From assembly GCA_037442465.1 (NCBI GenBank), contig JBBIQI010000001.1, forward strand, positions 10,906 to 74,905: a DNA stretch of 64,000 nt. Direction: 5' to 3'. This document shows positions 33,203 through 42,093 of this stretch, in pieces. The translations under genes and the position numbers were made by a program. The stretch is from DSNY01 sp037442465 (GTDB lineage: Bacteria > Pseudomonadota > Gammaproteobacteria > Burkholderiales > Burkholderiaceae_F). A model generated the notes under the pieces. It worked only from the letters and a program-made list of their open reading frames with translations, was not told the DNA's origin and made no database searches. The stretch's first letter is position 1; every line of letters begins with the position of its first letter.

Positions 33203-33708
33203 GCGCGGTGCCGCAGCAGCGGCGCCTGCTGTCGGCGCAGGCGCTGGCGAAGATCGACCGCGAGATCGCCAAGTACCCGGCCGAGCATCGGCAGTCGGCC
33301 GTGATGGCCGCGCTGGCGATCGCGCAGGACGAGCACGGCTGGCTGTCGAAGGAGCTGATGGAAGAGGTGGCCGACTACCTCGGCATGCCGGCGATCGCCG
33401 TCTACGAGGTCGCGACCTTCTATGCGATGTACAACCTCGAGCCGGTCGGCCGCTACAAGATCGCGGTCTGCACGAACCTGCCGTGCGCGCTGTCGGGCGG
33501 CACGCGCGCGGCCGAGCATCTGAAGAAGAGGCTCGGCATCGGCTTCAACGAGACGACACCCGACGGCTGCTTCACGCTGAAGGAGGGCGAGTGCATGGGC
33601 GCCTGCGGCGACGCGCCGGTGCTGCTCGTGAACAACAAACGGATGGAGAGCTTCATGACCGACGAGAAGCTCGACGCGTTGATCGACGCGCTGAAGGCGA
33701 GCAAATGA
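33199..33708 (+). CDS. nuoE: NADH-quinone oxidoreductase subunit E
   Basis: 169 residues; thioredoxin-like 24-kDa subunit holding the N1a [2Fe-2S] cluster. All four ligands are present: Cys91 and Cys96 (VCTNLPCALSG), Cys132 and Cys136 (EGECMGACGDAP). It starts in an ATGA overlap with nuoD, and its stop in turn overlaps the ATG of a 34-codon ORF listed next. Confidence 0.97.
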   Translation: MSAVPQQRRLLSAQALAKIDREIAKYPAEHRQSAVMAALAIAQDEHGWLSKELMEEVADYLGMPAIAVYEVATFYAMYNLEPVGRYKIAVCTNLPCALSGGTRAAEHLKKRLGIGFNETTPDGCFTLKEGECMGACGDAPVLLVNNKRMESFMTDEKLDALIDALKASK

Positions 33709-33809
33709 TCGATCTGACGTCCGCCGGCGGCGACCGCTTGCGAGCGCGCTGCGCGTGCCATGCGTCGAAGGCCGGCAGCGCGGCGCTGCGGGCGTGGAGG
33801 GGCGAATGA
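33705..33809 (+). CDS. Small ORF bridging nuoE and nuoF (34 residues), hypothetical
   Basis: Begins in an ATGA overlap with the nuoE stop and ends in an ATGA overlap with the nuoF start, so ribosomes could pass continuously from nuoE to nuoF. The peptide (MIDLTSAGGDRLRARCACHA, then SKAGSAALRAWRGE) is basic, has two Cys and no recognisable domain. It may be only a coupling device. The ATG has no obvious Shine-Dalgarno of its own; nuoF has GGAGGGGCG. The two exact overlaps are the evidence; coding status is uncertain. Confidence 0.35.
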   Translation: MIDLTSAGGDRLRARCACHASKAGSAALRAWRGE

Positions 33810-35110
33810 GCGCGCAGACCTGTTTCCACGGCCGCCACATCGATCCGATCATCCTCGCCGGGCTCGACGGGACCAACTGGCACCGCGCCGACTACGAGCG
33901 GCGCGGCGGCTACGCCGCGTTGCGCAAGATCCTGGCCGAGAAGATCGCGCCCGACATCGTGATCGCCGAGGTCAAGAAGTCGGCATTGCGCGGCCGCGGC
34001 GGCGCGGGTTTCCCGACGGGACTGAAGTGGAGCTTCATGCCGCGGCAGTTCCCGGGGCAGAAGTACCTCGTGTGCAATTCGGATGAAGGCGAGCCCGGCA
34101 CGTTCAAGGACCGCGACATCCTTCGCTACAACCCGCACATCGTGATCGAAGGCATGGCCATCGCCGCCTACGCGATGGGGATCTCGGTCGGCTACAACTA
34201 CATCCACGGCGAGATCTGGGCCGAATACGAGCGTTTCCAGCAGGCGCTCGACGAGGCCTATGCGGCGGGCTATCTCGGCAAGAACATCCTTGGCTCCGAT
34301 TTCTCGTTCGACTTGTATGCCGCGCACGGCTACGGTGCGTACATCTGCGGCGAAGAAACCGCGCTGCTCGAGTCGCTCGAGGGCAAGAAAGGGCAGCCGC
34401 GCTTCAAGCCGCCTTTTCCGGCGAGCTACGGTTTGTACGGCAAGCCGACGACGATCAACAACACGGAGACCTTCGCGGCGGTGCCGTGGATCCTTCGGCA
34501 CGGCGGCGACGCCTTCCTCGCCATCGGCCGTCCGAACAATGGCGGCACGAAGATCTTTTCGGTCTCGGGCGACGTCACGCACCCCGGCAACTACGAGGTG
34601 CCGCTCGGCACGCCGTTCGCGAAGCTGCTGGAGCTGGCCGGCGGCATGCGGGCGGGGCGCAAGATCAAGGCGGTGATCCCGGGCGGCTCGTCGATGCCGG
34701 TGCTGCCGGGCGACGTGATGATGGCCACCGACATGGACTATGACTCGATCGCCAAGGCCGGTTCGATGCTCGGCTCCGGCGCGGTGATCGTGATGGACGA
34801 GACGCGCTGCATGGTCAAGTGCCTCGAGCGGCTGTCGTACTTCTATTTCGAGGAATCGTGCGGTCAGTGCACGCCGTGTCGCGAAGGCACCGGCTGGCTG
34901 TACCGCGTCGTACACCGGATCGAGCACGGGCAGGGCCGGCCGGACGATCTGGACCTGCTGAACTCGGTGGCCGACAACATCCAGGGCCGCACGATCTGCG
35001 CGCTCGGCGATGCCGCCGCGATGCCGGTGCGCGCCTTCGTGAAGCACTTCCGCAGCGAGTTCGAGCACCACATCGAGCACAAGCGGTGCGTCGTGCCGGC
35101 GTACGTCTGA
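33806..35110 (+). CDS. nuoF: NADH-quinone oxidoreductase subunit F
   Basis: 434 residues; the NADH-oxidising 51-kDa subunit with FMN and the N3 [4Fe-4S] cluster. The FMN/NADH glycine-rich segments are GRGGAGFPTGLKWSF and GAYICGEETALLESLEGKKG. The cluster ligands are in ESCGQCTPCREGTGW plus the later Cys of TICALGDAAAMP. The start is MSAQTCFHGRHIDPI with GGAGG just upstream. Confidence 0.97.
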   Translation: MSAQTCFHGRHIDPIILAGLDGTNWHRADYERRGGYAALRKILAEKIAPDIVIAEVKKSALRGRGGAGFPTGLKWSFMPRQFPGQKYLVCNSDEGEPGTFKDRDILRYNPHIVIEGMAIAAYAMGISVGYNYIHGEIWAEYERFQQALDEAYAAGYLGKNILGSDFSFDLYAAHGYGAYICGEETALLESLEGKKGQPRFKPPFPASYGLYGKPTTINNTETFAAVPWILRHGGDAFLAIGRPNNGGTKIFSVSGDVTHPGNYEVPLGTPFAKLLELAGGMRAGRKIKAVIPGGSSMPVLPGDVMMATDMDYDSIAKAGSMLGSGAVIVMDETRCMVKCLERLSYFYFEESCGQCTPCREGTGWLYRVVHRIEHGQGRPDDLDLLNSVADNIQGRTICALGDAAAMPVRAFVKHFRSEFEHHIEHKRCVVPAYV

Positions 35111-35116
35111 AGAAAA

Positions 35117-37447
35117 ATGGTTGAGATCGAAATCGACGGCCGCAAGGTGCAGGTGTCCGAAGGCAGCATGCTGATGGACGCCGCCAACAAGCTCGGCATC
35201 TACATTCCGCACTTCTGCTACCACAAGAAGCTGTCGATCGCGGCCAACTGCCGCATGTGTCTGGTCGACGTCGAAAAGGCGCCCAAACCGATGCCGGCGT
35301 GCGCCACCCCGGTCGTGCAGGGCATGGTCGTGCACACCGCGAACGCCAGGGCCAGGCAGGCGCAGAAGGGCGTGATGGAGTTCCTGCTGATCAACCATCC
35401 GCTCGACTGCCCGATCTGCGACCAGGGCGGCGAATGCCAGCTTCAGGACCTGGCGGTCGGCTACGGCGCGTCGTCGTCGCGCTACGCGGAGCCCAAGCGC
35501 GTGGTTTTCCGCAAGGACGTCGGACCGCTGATCGCGGCCGAGGAGATGAGCCGCTGCATCCACTGCACGCGCTGCGTGCGCTTCGGGCAGGAGATCGCCG
35601 GCATCATGGAACTGGGCATGGCCGGCCGCGGCGAGCACTCCGAGATCCTCGCGTTCGTCGACCGCACCGTGGATTCGGAGCTGTCGGGCAACATGATCGA
35701 CCTGTGCCCGGTCGGTGCGCTGACCAGCAAGCCGTTCCGCTACGCGGCGCGCACCTGGGAGCTGGCGCGCCGCAAGAGCGTCAGCCCGCACGATTCGCTC
35801 GGCTCCAACCTGATCATGCAGGTCAAGAACCAGCGCGTGCTGCGCGTCGTTCCGTACGAGAACGAAGAGGTCAACGAGTGCTGGCTGTCCGACCGCGACC
35901 GCTTCTCCTACGAGGGTCTGTACGCGGCCGACCGGCTGACGCGCCCGCTGCTGAAGCAGGGCGGGCAGTGGCGCGAGGTCGACTGGCCGGATGCGCTCGC
36001 CTTCGTCGCCGGCGCGCTCAATCACGTCAAGGTCGAGCACGGCGCCGACGCGATCGGCGCGCTCGCCGCGCCCGGCAGCACGCTCGAGGAACTGTTCCTG
36101 CTCGGCAAGCTGATGCGTGCGCTGGGCAGCGACAACGTCGACTTCCGGCTGCGGCATAGCGACTTCTCGGCCGACGCGCAGCGCGCCGGCGCGCCGTGGC
36201 TCGGAATGAAGGTCGCCGAGATCGACGCGCTCGACCGCGTGCTGCTGGTCGGCTCGTTCCTGCGCAAGGACCATCCGCTGCTCGCCACGCGCGTGCGGCA
36301 CGCGGTCAAGCGCGGCGCGCAGGCGAGCGTCGTGCACACGGTCGACGACGATCTGCTGATGCCGCTCGCCGGCAAGGCGATCGTGCCGCCCGATGCGTGG
36401 GTGCAGACGCTGGCGGAGGTCGCCGCGGCGCTGGCGCAGATCAAAGGCATCGCCGCGCCGGTCGCAGGCGTGGCGCCCGGCGCGGCGGCGAAGACGATCG
36501 CGGCGTCGCTCGCCTCTGGCAGCAACGCGGCGATCCTGCTCGGTAACGCCGCCGTGCAGCACCCGCACGCGGCGCAGCTGCATGCCTGGGCACAGTGGCT
36601 CGCGCAGGCGCTCGGCTGCAGGTTCGGCTTCCTTGGCGAGGCCGCCAACAGCGTCGGCGGCTATCTGGCCGGCGCGCTGCCGAGGCAGGGCGGACTGGAT
36701 GCCGCGCGCATGATCGCCGCGCCGCGCCGCGCGTACCTGCTGTGGAACCTCGAGCCCGAGTTCGACACCGCCGATCCTGCGGCGACGATGCAGGCGCTGG
36801 CGGCGGCCGATGTCGTGATCGCGTTCTCGCCCTATCGCAACGGCGCGCTCGAGTACGCGCAGGCGATCCTGCCGATCGCGCCGTTTGCCGAGACGTCCGG
36901 CACCTTCGTCAACGCCGAAGGTCGCGTGCAGAGCTTCAACGGGACGGTCAGGCCGCTCGGCGAGGCGCGGCCCGGCTGGAAGGTGCTGCGCGTTCTCGGA
37001 AACGAACTGGGGCTGCCGGGATTCGATTACGAGACGCCCGAAGCGGTGCGCGCCGAGGCGATTCCGGCCGATGTGGCCGCGCGGCTGTCGAATGCGACCA
37101 CGCTGGCGCCGGCGCTCGTGCGGCCGACGGGCGGCGTGCAGCGCATCGCCGACGTGCCGATCTATTTCGTCGACGCCATCGTGCGGCGAGCCGAGTCGCT
37201 GCAGAACACGCGCGACGCGAGGCCGCCCAAGGCGACCGCCAATGCCGCGACGCTGGCGCGTTTCGGACTGGCGCCGGGGCTCAAGGCGCGGGTCGTGCAG
37301 GCTGGCGCCCGGCGCGAGGCGGCCGCGTTGCTCGAGTGCGCACTTGACGAACGGCTGCCCGACGGCGTCGTGCGCGTGCCTGCCGCACACGCCGCGACCG
37401 CCACGCTGGGGGCGATGTTCGGGCCGATCGCGCTGGAGCGGGCGTGA
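35117..37447 (+). CDS. nuoG: NADH-quinone oxidoreductase subunit G
   Basis: 776 residues; the largest hydrophilic-arm subunit. The N-terminal [2Fe-2S] domain has CYHKKLSIAANCRMC; a His-Cys segment DCPICDQGGECQLQD and a [4Fe-4S] motif CIHCTRCVRFGQEIAG follow, then the molybdopterin-oxidoreductase-like domain from about residue 220, which binds no cofactor in complex I. The C-terminal third is Ala-rich and more variable. It overlaps or abuts nuoH. Confidence 0.96.
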   Translation: MVEIEIDGRKVQVSEGSMLMDAANKLGIYIPHFCYHKKLSIAANCRMCLVDVEKAPKPMPACATPVVQGMVVHTANARARQAQKGVMEFLLINHPLDCPICDQGGECQLQDLAVGYGASSSRYAEPKRVVFRKDVGPLIAAEEMSRCIHCTRCVRFGQEIAGIMELGMAGRGEHSEILAFVDRTVDSELSGNMIDLCPVGALTSKPFRYAARTWELARRKSVSPHDSLGSNLIMQVKNQRVLRVVPYENEEVNECWLSDRDRFSYEGLYAADRLTRPLLKQGGQWREVDWPDALAFVAGALNHVKVEHGADAIGALAAPGSTLEELFLLGKLMRALGSDNVDFRLRHSDFSADAQRAGAPWLGMKVAEIDALDRVLLVGSFLRKDHPLLATRVRHAVKRGAQASVVHTVDDDLLMPLAGKAIVPPDAWVQTLAEVAAALAQIKGIAAPVAGVAPGAAAKTIAASLASGSNAAILLGNAAVQHPHAAQLHAWAQWLAQALGCRFGFLGEAANSVGGYLAGALPRQGGLDAARMIAAPRRAYLLWNLEPEFDTADPAATMQALAAADVVIAFSPYRNGALEYAQAILPIAPFAETSGTFVNAEGRVQSFNGTVRPLGEARPGWKVLRVLGNELGLPGFDYETPEAVRAEAIPADVAARLSNATTLAPALVRPTGGVQRIADVPIYFVDAIVRRAESLQNTRDARPPKATANAATLARFGLAPGLKARVVQAGARREAAALLECALDERLPDGVVRVPAAHAATATLGAMFGPIALERA

Positions 37448-38541
37448 TGAACGGCGTGCTCGAGTTCGGCAACGAGGTGTTCGGCGGCGCGTGGCCGACG
37501 GTGTGGACGCTGGCGAAGATCGTCGCGATCGTGCTGCCGCTGCTGGTGCTGGTCGCGTATCTGACGCTGTGGGAGCGCAAGCTGATCGGCTGGATGCACG
37601 TGCGGCTCGGACCCAACCGGGTCGGTTACGGCGGCCTGCTGCAGCCGTGGGCCGACGCCGTCAAGCTGATCTTCAAGGAAGTCATCGCGCCGGCGCAGGC
37701 CGACAAGCCGCTGTTCTTCCTCGCGCCGGTGATGGTGATGATGCCGGCGCTCGCCGCGTGGGCGGTCGTGCCCTTCGGCCCCGGTCTGGTGCTTGCGGAC
37801 ATCAACGCCGGGCTGCTGTTCGTGATGGCGGTGACCTCGGTCGGCGTCTATGGCGTGATCATCGCCGGCTGGGCGTCGAACTCCAAGTACGCCTTCCTCG
37901 GCGCGATGCGCGCCGCCGCGCAAATGGTCAGCTACGAGCTGGCGATGGGCTTCGTGCTGGTGACCGTGCTGCTCGTGGCCGGCACGCTGAACATGACCGG
38001 CATCGTCAACGGCCAGAACACCGGCTACTTCGCCGAACGCGGCCTGAACTTCCTGTCGTGGAACTGGCTGCCGCTCGCGCCGCTGGCCGTGATCTACGTG
38101 GTCTCGAGCGTGGCCGAGACCAACCGCCATCCGTTCGACGTGGTCGAGGGCGAGAGCGAGATCGTCGCCGGCCACATGATCGAGTACTCCGGAATGAGCT
38201 TCGCGGTGTTCTTCCTCGGCGAATACGCGAACATGATCCTGCTGTCGACGCTGGCGACGATCATGTTTTTCGGCGGCTGGGCCGCGCCGGTCAATCTCGA
38301 GATCCTGCTGGGGGTGGACTTCCCCGCGTGGTTCGACGGGCTGTCGAACTGGTTCTGGCTGTTCGCGAAGGCGTTCGTCGTCGTGTCGCTGTTCATCTGG
38401 TTCCGCGCATCGTTCCCGCGCTACCGCTACGACCAGATCATGCGGCTCGGCTGGAAGGTCTTCATCCCGATCACGCTGGTCTGGCTCGTGGTGGTCGCGG
38501 TGTGGATGCAGACGCCGTTGAACATCTGGAAGGCCGGGTGA
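37447..38541 (+). CDS. nuoH: NADH-quinone oxidoreductase subunit H
   Basis: 364 residues; membrane subunit that shapes the quinone chamber with NuoB and NuoD. Eight or nine helices are visible, with conserved loops KLIGWMHVRLGPNRVGYGGL and SVAETNRHPFDVVEGESEIV. The ATG shares its A with the nuoG TGA (TGATG); a GTG one codon earlier is an equally placed alternative. Confidence 0.96.
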   Translation: MNGVLEFGNEVFGGAWPTVWTLAKIVAIVLPLLVLVAYLTLWERKLIGWMHVRLGPNRVGYGGLLQPWADAVKLIFKEVIAPAQADKPLFFLAPVMVMMPALAAWAVVPFGPGLVLADINAGLLFVMAVTSVGVYGVIIAGWASNSKYAFLGAMRAAAQMVSYELAMGFVLVTVLLVAGTLNMTGIVNGQNTGYFAERGLNFLSWNWLPLAPLAVIYVVSSVAETNRHPFDVVEGESEIVAGHMIEYSGMSFAVFFLGEYANMILLSTLATIMFFGGWAAPVNLEILLGVDFPAWFDGLSNWFWLFAKAFVVVSLFIWFRASFPRYRYDQIMRLGWKVFIPITLVWLVVVAVWMQTPLNIWKAG

Positions 38542-38543
38542 TC

Positions 38544-39032
38544 ATGGAAGCCGTGCGCGAGTTCTTCGGCAGTCTGCTCTTGCGCGAGCTGCTCAAGGGC
38601 ATGGCGCTGACGGGGCGCTACCTGTTCGCGCGCAAGATCACGATCCAATACCCGGAAGAAAAGACGCCGATGTCGCCGCGCTTCCGCGGGCTGCATGCGC
38701 TGCGCCGCTATCCGAACGGCGAGGAGCGCTGCATCGCGTGCAAGCTGTGCGAGGCGGTCTGTCCGGCGTTGGCGATCACGATCGAGAGCGAACAGCGGGC
38801 CGACGGCACGCGCCGCACGACCCGTTACGACATCGACCTGACCAAGTGCATCTTCTGCGGATTCTGCGAAGAGAGCTGCCCGGTCGACTCGATCGTCGAG
38901 ACGCACATCCACGAATACCACGGCGAGAAGCGCGGCGACCTGTACTACACGAAGGAAATGCTGCTCGCGGTCGGCGACCGCTACGAGAAGCAGATCGCCG
39001 CTGCGCGCGCCGAGGACGCGCGCTACCGGTAG
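38544..39032 (+). CDS. nuoI: NADH-quinone oxidoreductase subunit I
   Basis: 162 residues; ferredoxin-like subunit carrying clusters N6a and N6b. The two [4Fe-4S] motifs are CIACKLCEAVCP and CIFCGFCEESCPVDSI. The N-terminus has the amphipathic membrane-contacting helix (LRELLKGMALTGRYLFARK). It begins two bases after the nuoH stop. Confidence 0.97.
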   Translation: MEAVREFFGSLLLRELLKGMALTGRYLFARKITIQYPEEKTPMSPRFRGLHALRRYPNGEERCIACKLCEAVCPALAITIESEQRADGTRRTTRYDIDLTKCIFCGFCEESCPVDSIVETHIHEYHGEKRGDLYYTKEMLLAVGDRYEKQIAAARAEDARYR

Positions 39033-39057
39033 GCGGCCGCCGCCCGAAGGCACCCGG

Positions 39058-39693
39058 ATGGATACCAAGACCACCCTGTTCATCGTGTTCTCCGCGGTTC
39101 TGCTGGTCGCCGCGGTGCGCGTGATCACCGCGCGCAACCCCGTGCACGCGGTGCTTTTCCTGGTGCTGTCGTTCTTCTCGGCGGCTGCGCTGTGGATGCT
39201 CGCGCGCGCGGAATTCCTCGCGATCGCGCTGGTGCTGGTCTACGTCGGCGCGGTGATGGTGCTGTTCCTGTTCGTCGTGATGATGCTCGACATCAACGTC
39301 GACCGGCTGCGGCAGGGCTTCTGGCGCCATCTGCCGTTGGCCGGCGTCGTCGCCGCGCTGATCGTGCTGCAACTGTGGCTCGTGCTGTCGTACGGGCGCT
39401 GGCAGACGATGACCGAGCCCGGTCCGGGTGGGCGCGGGGCGAACAACATCGAGGTGCTCGGCCGGCTGACCTTCACCGAATACGTCTATCCGCTGCAGGT
39501 CGCCGGCGTCATCCTGCTGGTGGCGATCGTCGCGGCGATCGCGCTGACGCTGCGCCGTCGCAAGGACACCAAGTACCAGGATCCGTCGCGCCAAATCAAG
39601 GTCAGGCGCGAAGAGCGCGTACGGCTGGTGGCGATGCCGACCGACGCGGAGGGGCGCCAGACGGGCGCGGTCACCGGGGCGAAGAAGACCTGA
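39058..39693 (+). CDS. nuoJ: NADH-quinone oxidoreductase subunit J
   Basis: 211 residues with five membrane helices (from LFIVFSAVLLVAAVRVITAR to YPLQVAGVILLVAIVAAIAL). The third helix holds the conserved VYVGAVMVLFLFVVMMLDIN. The C-terminal 40 residues are charged and cytoplasmic. Confidence 0.95.
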   Translation: MDTKTTLFIVFSAVLLVAAVRVITARNPVHAVLFLVLSFFSAAALWMLARAEFLAIALVLVYVGAVMVLFLFVVMMLDINVDRLRQGFWRHLPLAGVVAALIVLQLWLVLSYGRWQTMTEPGPGGRGANNIEVLGRLTFTEYVYPLQVAGVILLVAIVAAIALTLRRRKDTKYQDPSRQIKVRREERVRLVAMPTDAEGRQTGAVTGAKKT

Positions 39694-39727
39694 GAAGCGC
39701 GCAAGGCAGAGGGGGGCAAGAACAAAC

Positions 39728-40033
39728 ATGGTTTCGCTGTCCTGGTACCTGGGCGTGGGCGCGCTGCTGTTCGCGATCAGCGTGATCGGCATCTTCCTGA
39801 ACCGCAAGAACCTGATCGTGCTGCTGATGGCGATCGAGCTGATGCTGCTGGCGGTCAACACCAACTTCGTCGCGTTCTCGCACTACCTCGGCGACTTCCA
39901 CGGGCAGGTGTTCGTGTTCTTCATCCTGACCGTCGCCGCGGCCGAATCGGCGATCGGGCTGGCGATTCTGGTCGTGCTGTTCCGCAACCTGTCGACGATC
40001 AACGTCGACGAGCTCGATGCATTGAAGGGCTGA
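39728..40033 (+). CDS. nuoK: NADH-quinone oxidoreductase subunit K
   Basis: 101 residues, three helices, the standard length. The membrane glutamates needed for proton movement are in MAIELMLLAVNTNF and AAAESAIGLAILVVLFR. The nuoL start codon begins one base after its stop. Confidence 0.97.
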   Translation: MVSLSWYLGVGALLFAISVIGIFLNRKNLIVLLMAIELMLLAVNTNFVAFSHYLGDFHGQVFVFFILTVAAAESAIGLAILVVLFRNLSTINVDELDALKG

Positions 40034-40034
40034 A

Positions 40035-42080
40035 ATGACCTCGATGCAGAAGCTCTACCTGCTCGTTGTGCTGGCGCCGCTGGCGGGCGCGATCCTGGCG
40101 GGCCTGGGCGGCCGCGTGCTCGGCCGCGCCGGCAGCCATACGGTGACGATCTTCGGTGTGCTGGTGGCGACGATCGCCTCGGCGCTCGTGTTCGTCGACG
40201 TCGTCTACCGCGGGCATACGTTCAACGGCAACGTCTACACGTGGTCGACCGTCGGCGACCTCACGCTGGCGATCGGCTTCCTGATCGATCCGCTCACCGC
40301 GCTGATGATGCTGGTGGTCAGCTTCGTGTCGCTGATGGTGCATGTGTACACGATCGGCTACATGGCCGACGATCCGGGCTACCAGCGCTTCTTCGCGTAC
40401 ATCTCGCTCTTCACCTTCTCGATGCTGATGCTGGTGATGAGCAACAACTTCCTGCAGCTGTTCTTCGGCTGGGAGGCGGTGGGTCTGGTCTCGTACCTGC
40501 TGATCGGCTTCTGGTACAAGCGGCCGACGGCGATCCACGCCAACCTGAAAGCCTTCCTGGTCAACCGCGTCGGCGACTTCGGCTTCATCCTCGGCATCGG
40601 GCTCGTATTCGCGTACTTCGGCACGCTCGACTACGCCGCGGTGTTCAAGGCCGCACCGCAGTTGGTCGCCAAGGGCCCGACGCTGCCCGGCACCGACTGG
40701 GCGCTGATCACGGTGATCTGCGTCTGCCTGTTCATCGGCGCGATGGGCAAGAGCGCGCAGTTTCCGCTGCACGTCTGGCTGCCCGACTCGATGGAGGGCC
40801 CGACACCGATTTCCGCGCTGATCCACGCGGCCACGATGGTGACCGCGGGCATCTTCATGGTCGCGCGCATGTCGCCGCTGTTCGAGCTGTCGGAGGCCGC
40901 ACTTTCGTTCGTCATCGTGATCGGCGCGATCACGGCGCTGTTCATGGGCTTCCTCGGCATCGTGCAGAACGACATCAAGCGCGTGGTCGCCTATTCGACG
41001 CTGTCGCAGCTCGGCTACATGACCGTCGCGTTGGGGGCGTCGGCGTATTCGGTCGCGATCTTTCATCTGATGACGCATGCGTTCTTCAAGGCGCTGCTGT
41101 TCCTTGCCGCAGGCTCGGTGATCATCGGTCTGCACCACGACCAGGACCTGCGCAACATGGGCGGGCTGCGCAAGTACATGCCGGTCACCTGGATCACCGC
41201 GCTGATCGGCTCGCTTGCGCTGATCGGAACGCCGTTTTTCTCCGGCTTCTATTCGAAGGACAGCATCCTGATCGCCACCGGTGCCGCGACCGTGCCGGGC
41301 AGCGGCTTCGCGTACTTCGCGGTGACCGCCGGCGTGTTCGTCACCGCCTTTTACTCGTTCCGCATGTACTTCCTGGCGTTTCACGGCAAGGAGCGTTTCG
41401 GCCACGTGCACGACCAGGACCACGAGGACGAGGAGCCGACCGGCGATCACCATCACGGGCTGGCACCCGGCGAAAAACCGCACGAGTCGCCGGCGGTGGT
41501 GACGATCCCGCTGATCCTGCTCGCGATCCCATCGGTGGTGATCGGGTTCGTCGCGGTCGAAAAGCTGCTGTTCGGCGACTTCTTCCGCGACGCGATCTTC
41601 GTCGACGCCAAGGCGCACCCGGCGCTGGGCGTGCTGCACGAGCACTTTCACGGTGCCACCGCGATGGCGCTGCACGGCTTTGTCACGCTGCCGTTTTTCC
41701 TGGCGCTGGCCGGCGTGCTGCTGGCGTGGTTCTTCTACCTGAAACGGCCGGACATCCCGGAGATGCTCGCGCAGCGTTTTTCGGCGCTGTACGCGCTGCT
41801 CGTCAACAAGTACTACATGGACCGCTTCAACGAAATCGTCTTCGCCGGCGGCGCGCGCGCGATCGGGCTCGGGCTGTGGAAGGGCGGCGACGTCGCGCTG
41901 ATCGACGGCGCCGCGGTCAACGGCTCGGCGCGGCTCGTCGGCTGGGCAGCCAGCGTGATCCGCTTCGTGCAGTCCGGCTACATCTACCACTACGCGTTCG
42001 CGATGTTGATCGGCATCGCGATCGTGCTGTTCTTCTTCCTGACGCTGCCGTACGTGTGGCCGGCGCTGACGGCGCGGTGA
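40035..42080 (+). CDS. nuoL: NADH-quinone oxidoreductase subunit L
   Basis: 681 residues; distal antiporter-like proton-pumping subunit. Key segments are NNFLQLFFGWEAVGLVSYLL (essential Glu), FIGAMGKSAQFPLHVWLPDS (essential Lys) and TPISALIHAATMVTAGIFMV. The His/Asp/Glu-rich loop HVHDQDHEDEEPTGDHHHG near residues 455-474 is a charged extramembrane insertion. The C-terminal lateral helix region is present. Confidence 0.96.
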   Translation: MTSMQKLYLLVVLAPLAGAILAGLGGRVLGRAGSHTVTIFGVLVATIASALVFVDVVYRGHTFNGNVYTWSTVGDLTLAIGFLIDPLTALMMLVVSFVSLMVHVYTIGYMADDPGYQRFFAYISLFTFSMLMLVMSNNFLQLFFGWEAVGLVSYLLIGFWYKRPTAIHANLKAFLVNRVGDFGFILGIGLVFAYFGTLDYAAVFKAAPQLVAKGPTLPGTDWALITVICVCLFIGAMGKSAQFPLHVWLPDSMEGPTPISALIHAATMVTAGIFMVARMSPLFELSEAALSFVIVIGAITALFMGFLGIVQNDIKRVVAYSTLSQLGYMTVALGASAYSVAIFHLMTHAFFKALLFLAAGSVIIGLHHDQDLRNMGGLRKYMPVTWITALIGSLALIGTPFFSGFYSKDSILIATGAATVPGSGFAYFAVTAGVFVTAFYSFRMYFLAFHGKERFGHVHDQDHEDEEPTGDHHHGLAPGEKPHESPAVVTIPLILLAIPSVVIGFVAVEKLLFGDFFRDAIFVDAKAHPALGVLHEHFHGATAMALHGFVTLPFFLALAGVLLAWFFYLKRPDIPEMLAQRFSALYALLVNKYYMDRFNEIVFAGGARAIGLGLWKGGDVALIDGAAVNGSARLVGWAASVIRFVQSGYIYHYAFAMLIGIAIVLFFFLTLPYVWPALTAR

Positions 42081-42093
42081 AGGACAGGCGCCG

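Noticed and set aside
33653..37390. A 1245-codon open frame on the minus strand opposite nuoE, nuoF and nuoG
   Set aside because: Composition is Arg/His/Asp-rich with no domain; it mirrors GC-rich codon usage of the real genes on the other strand.
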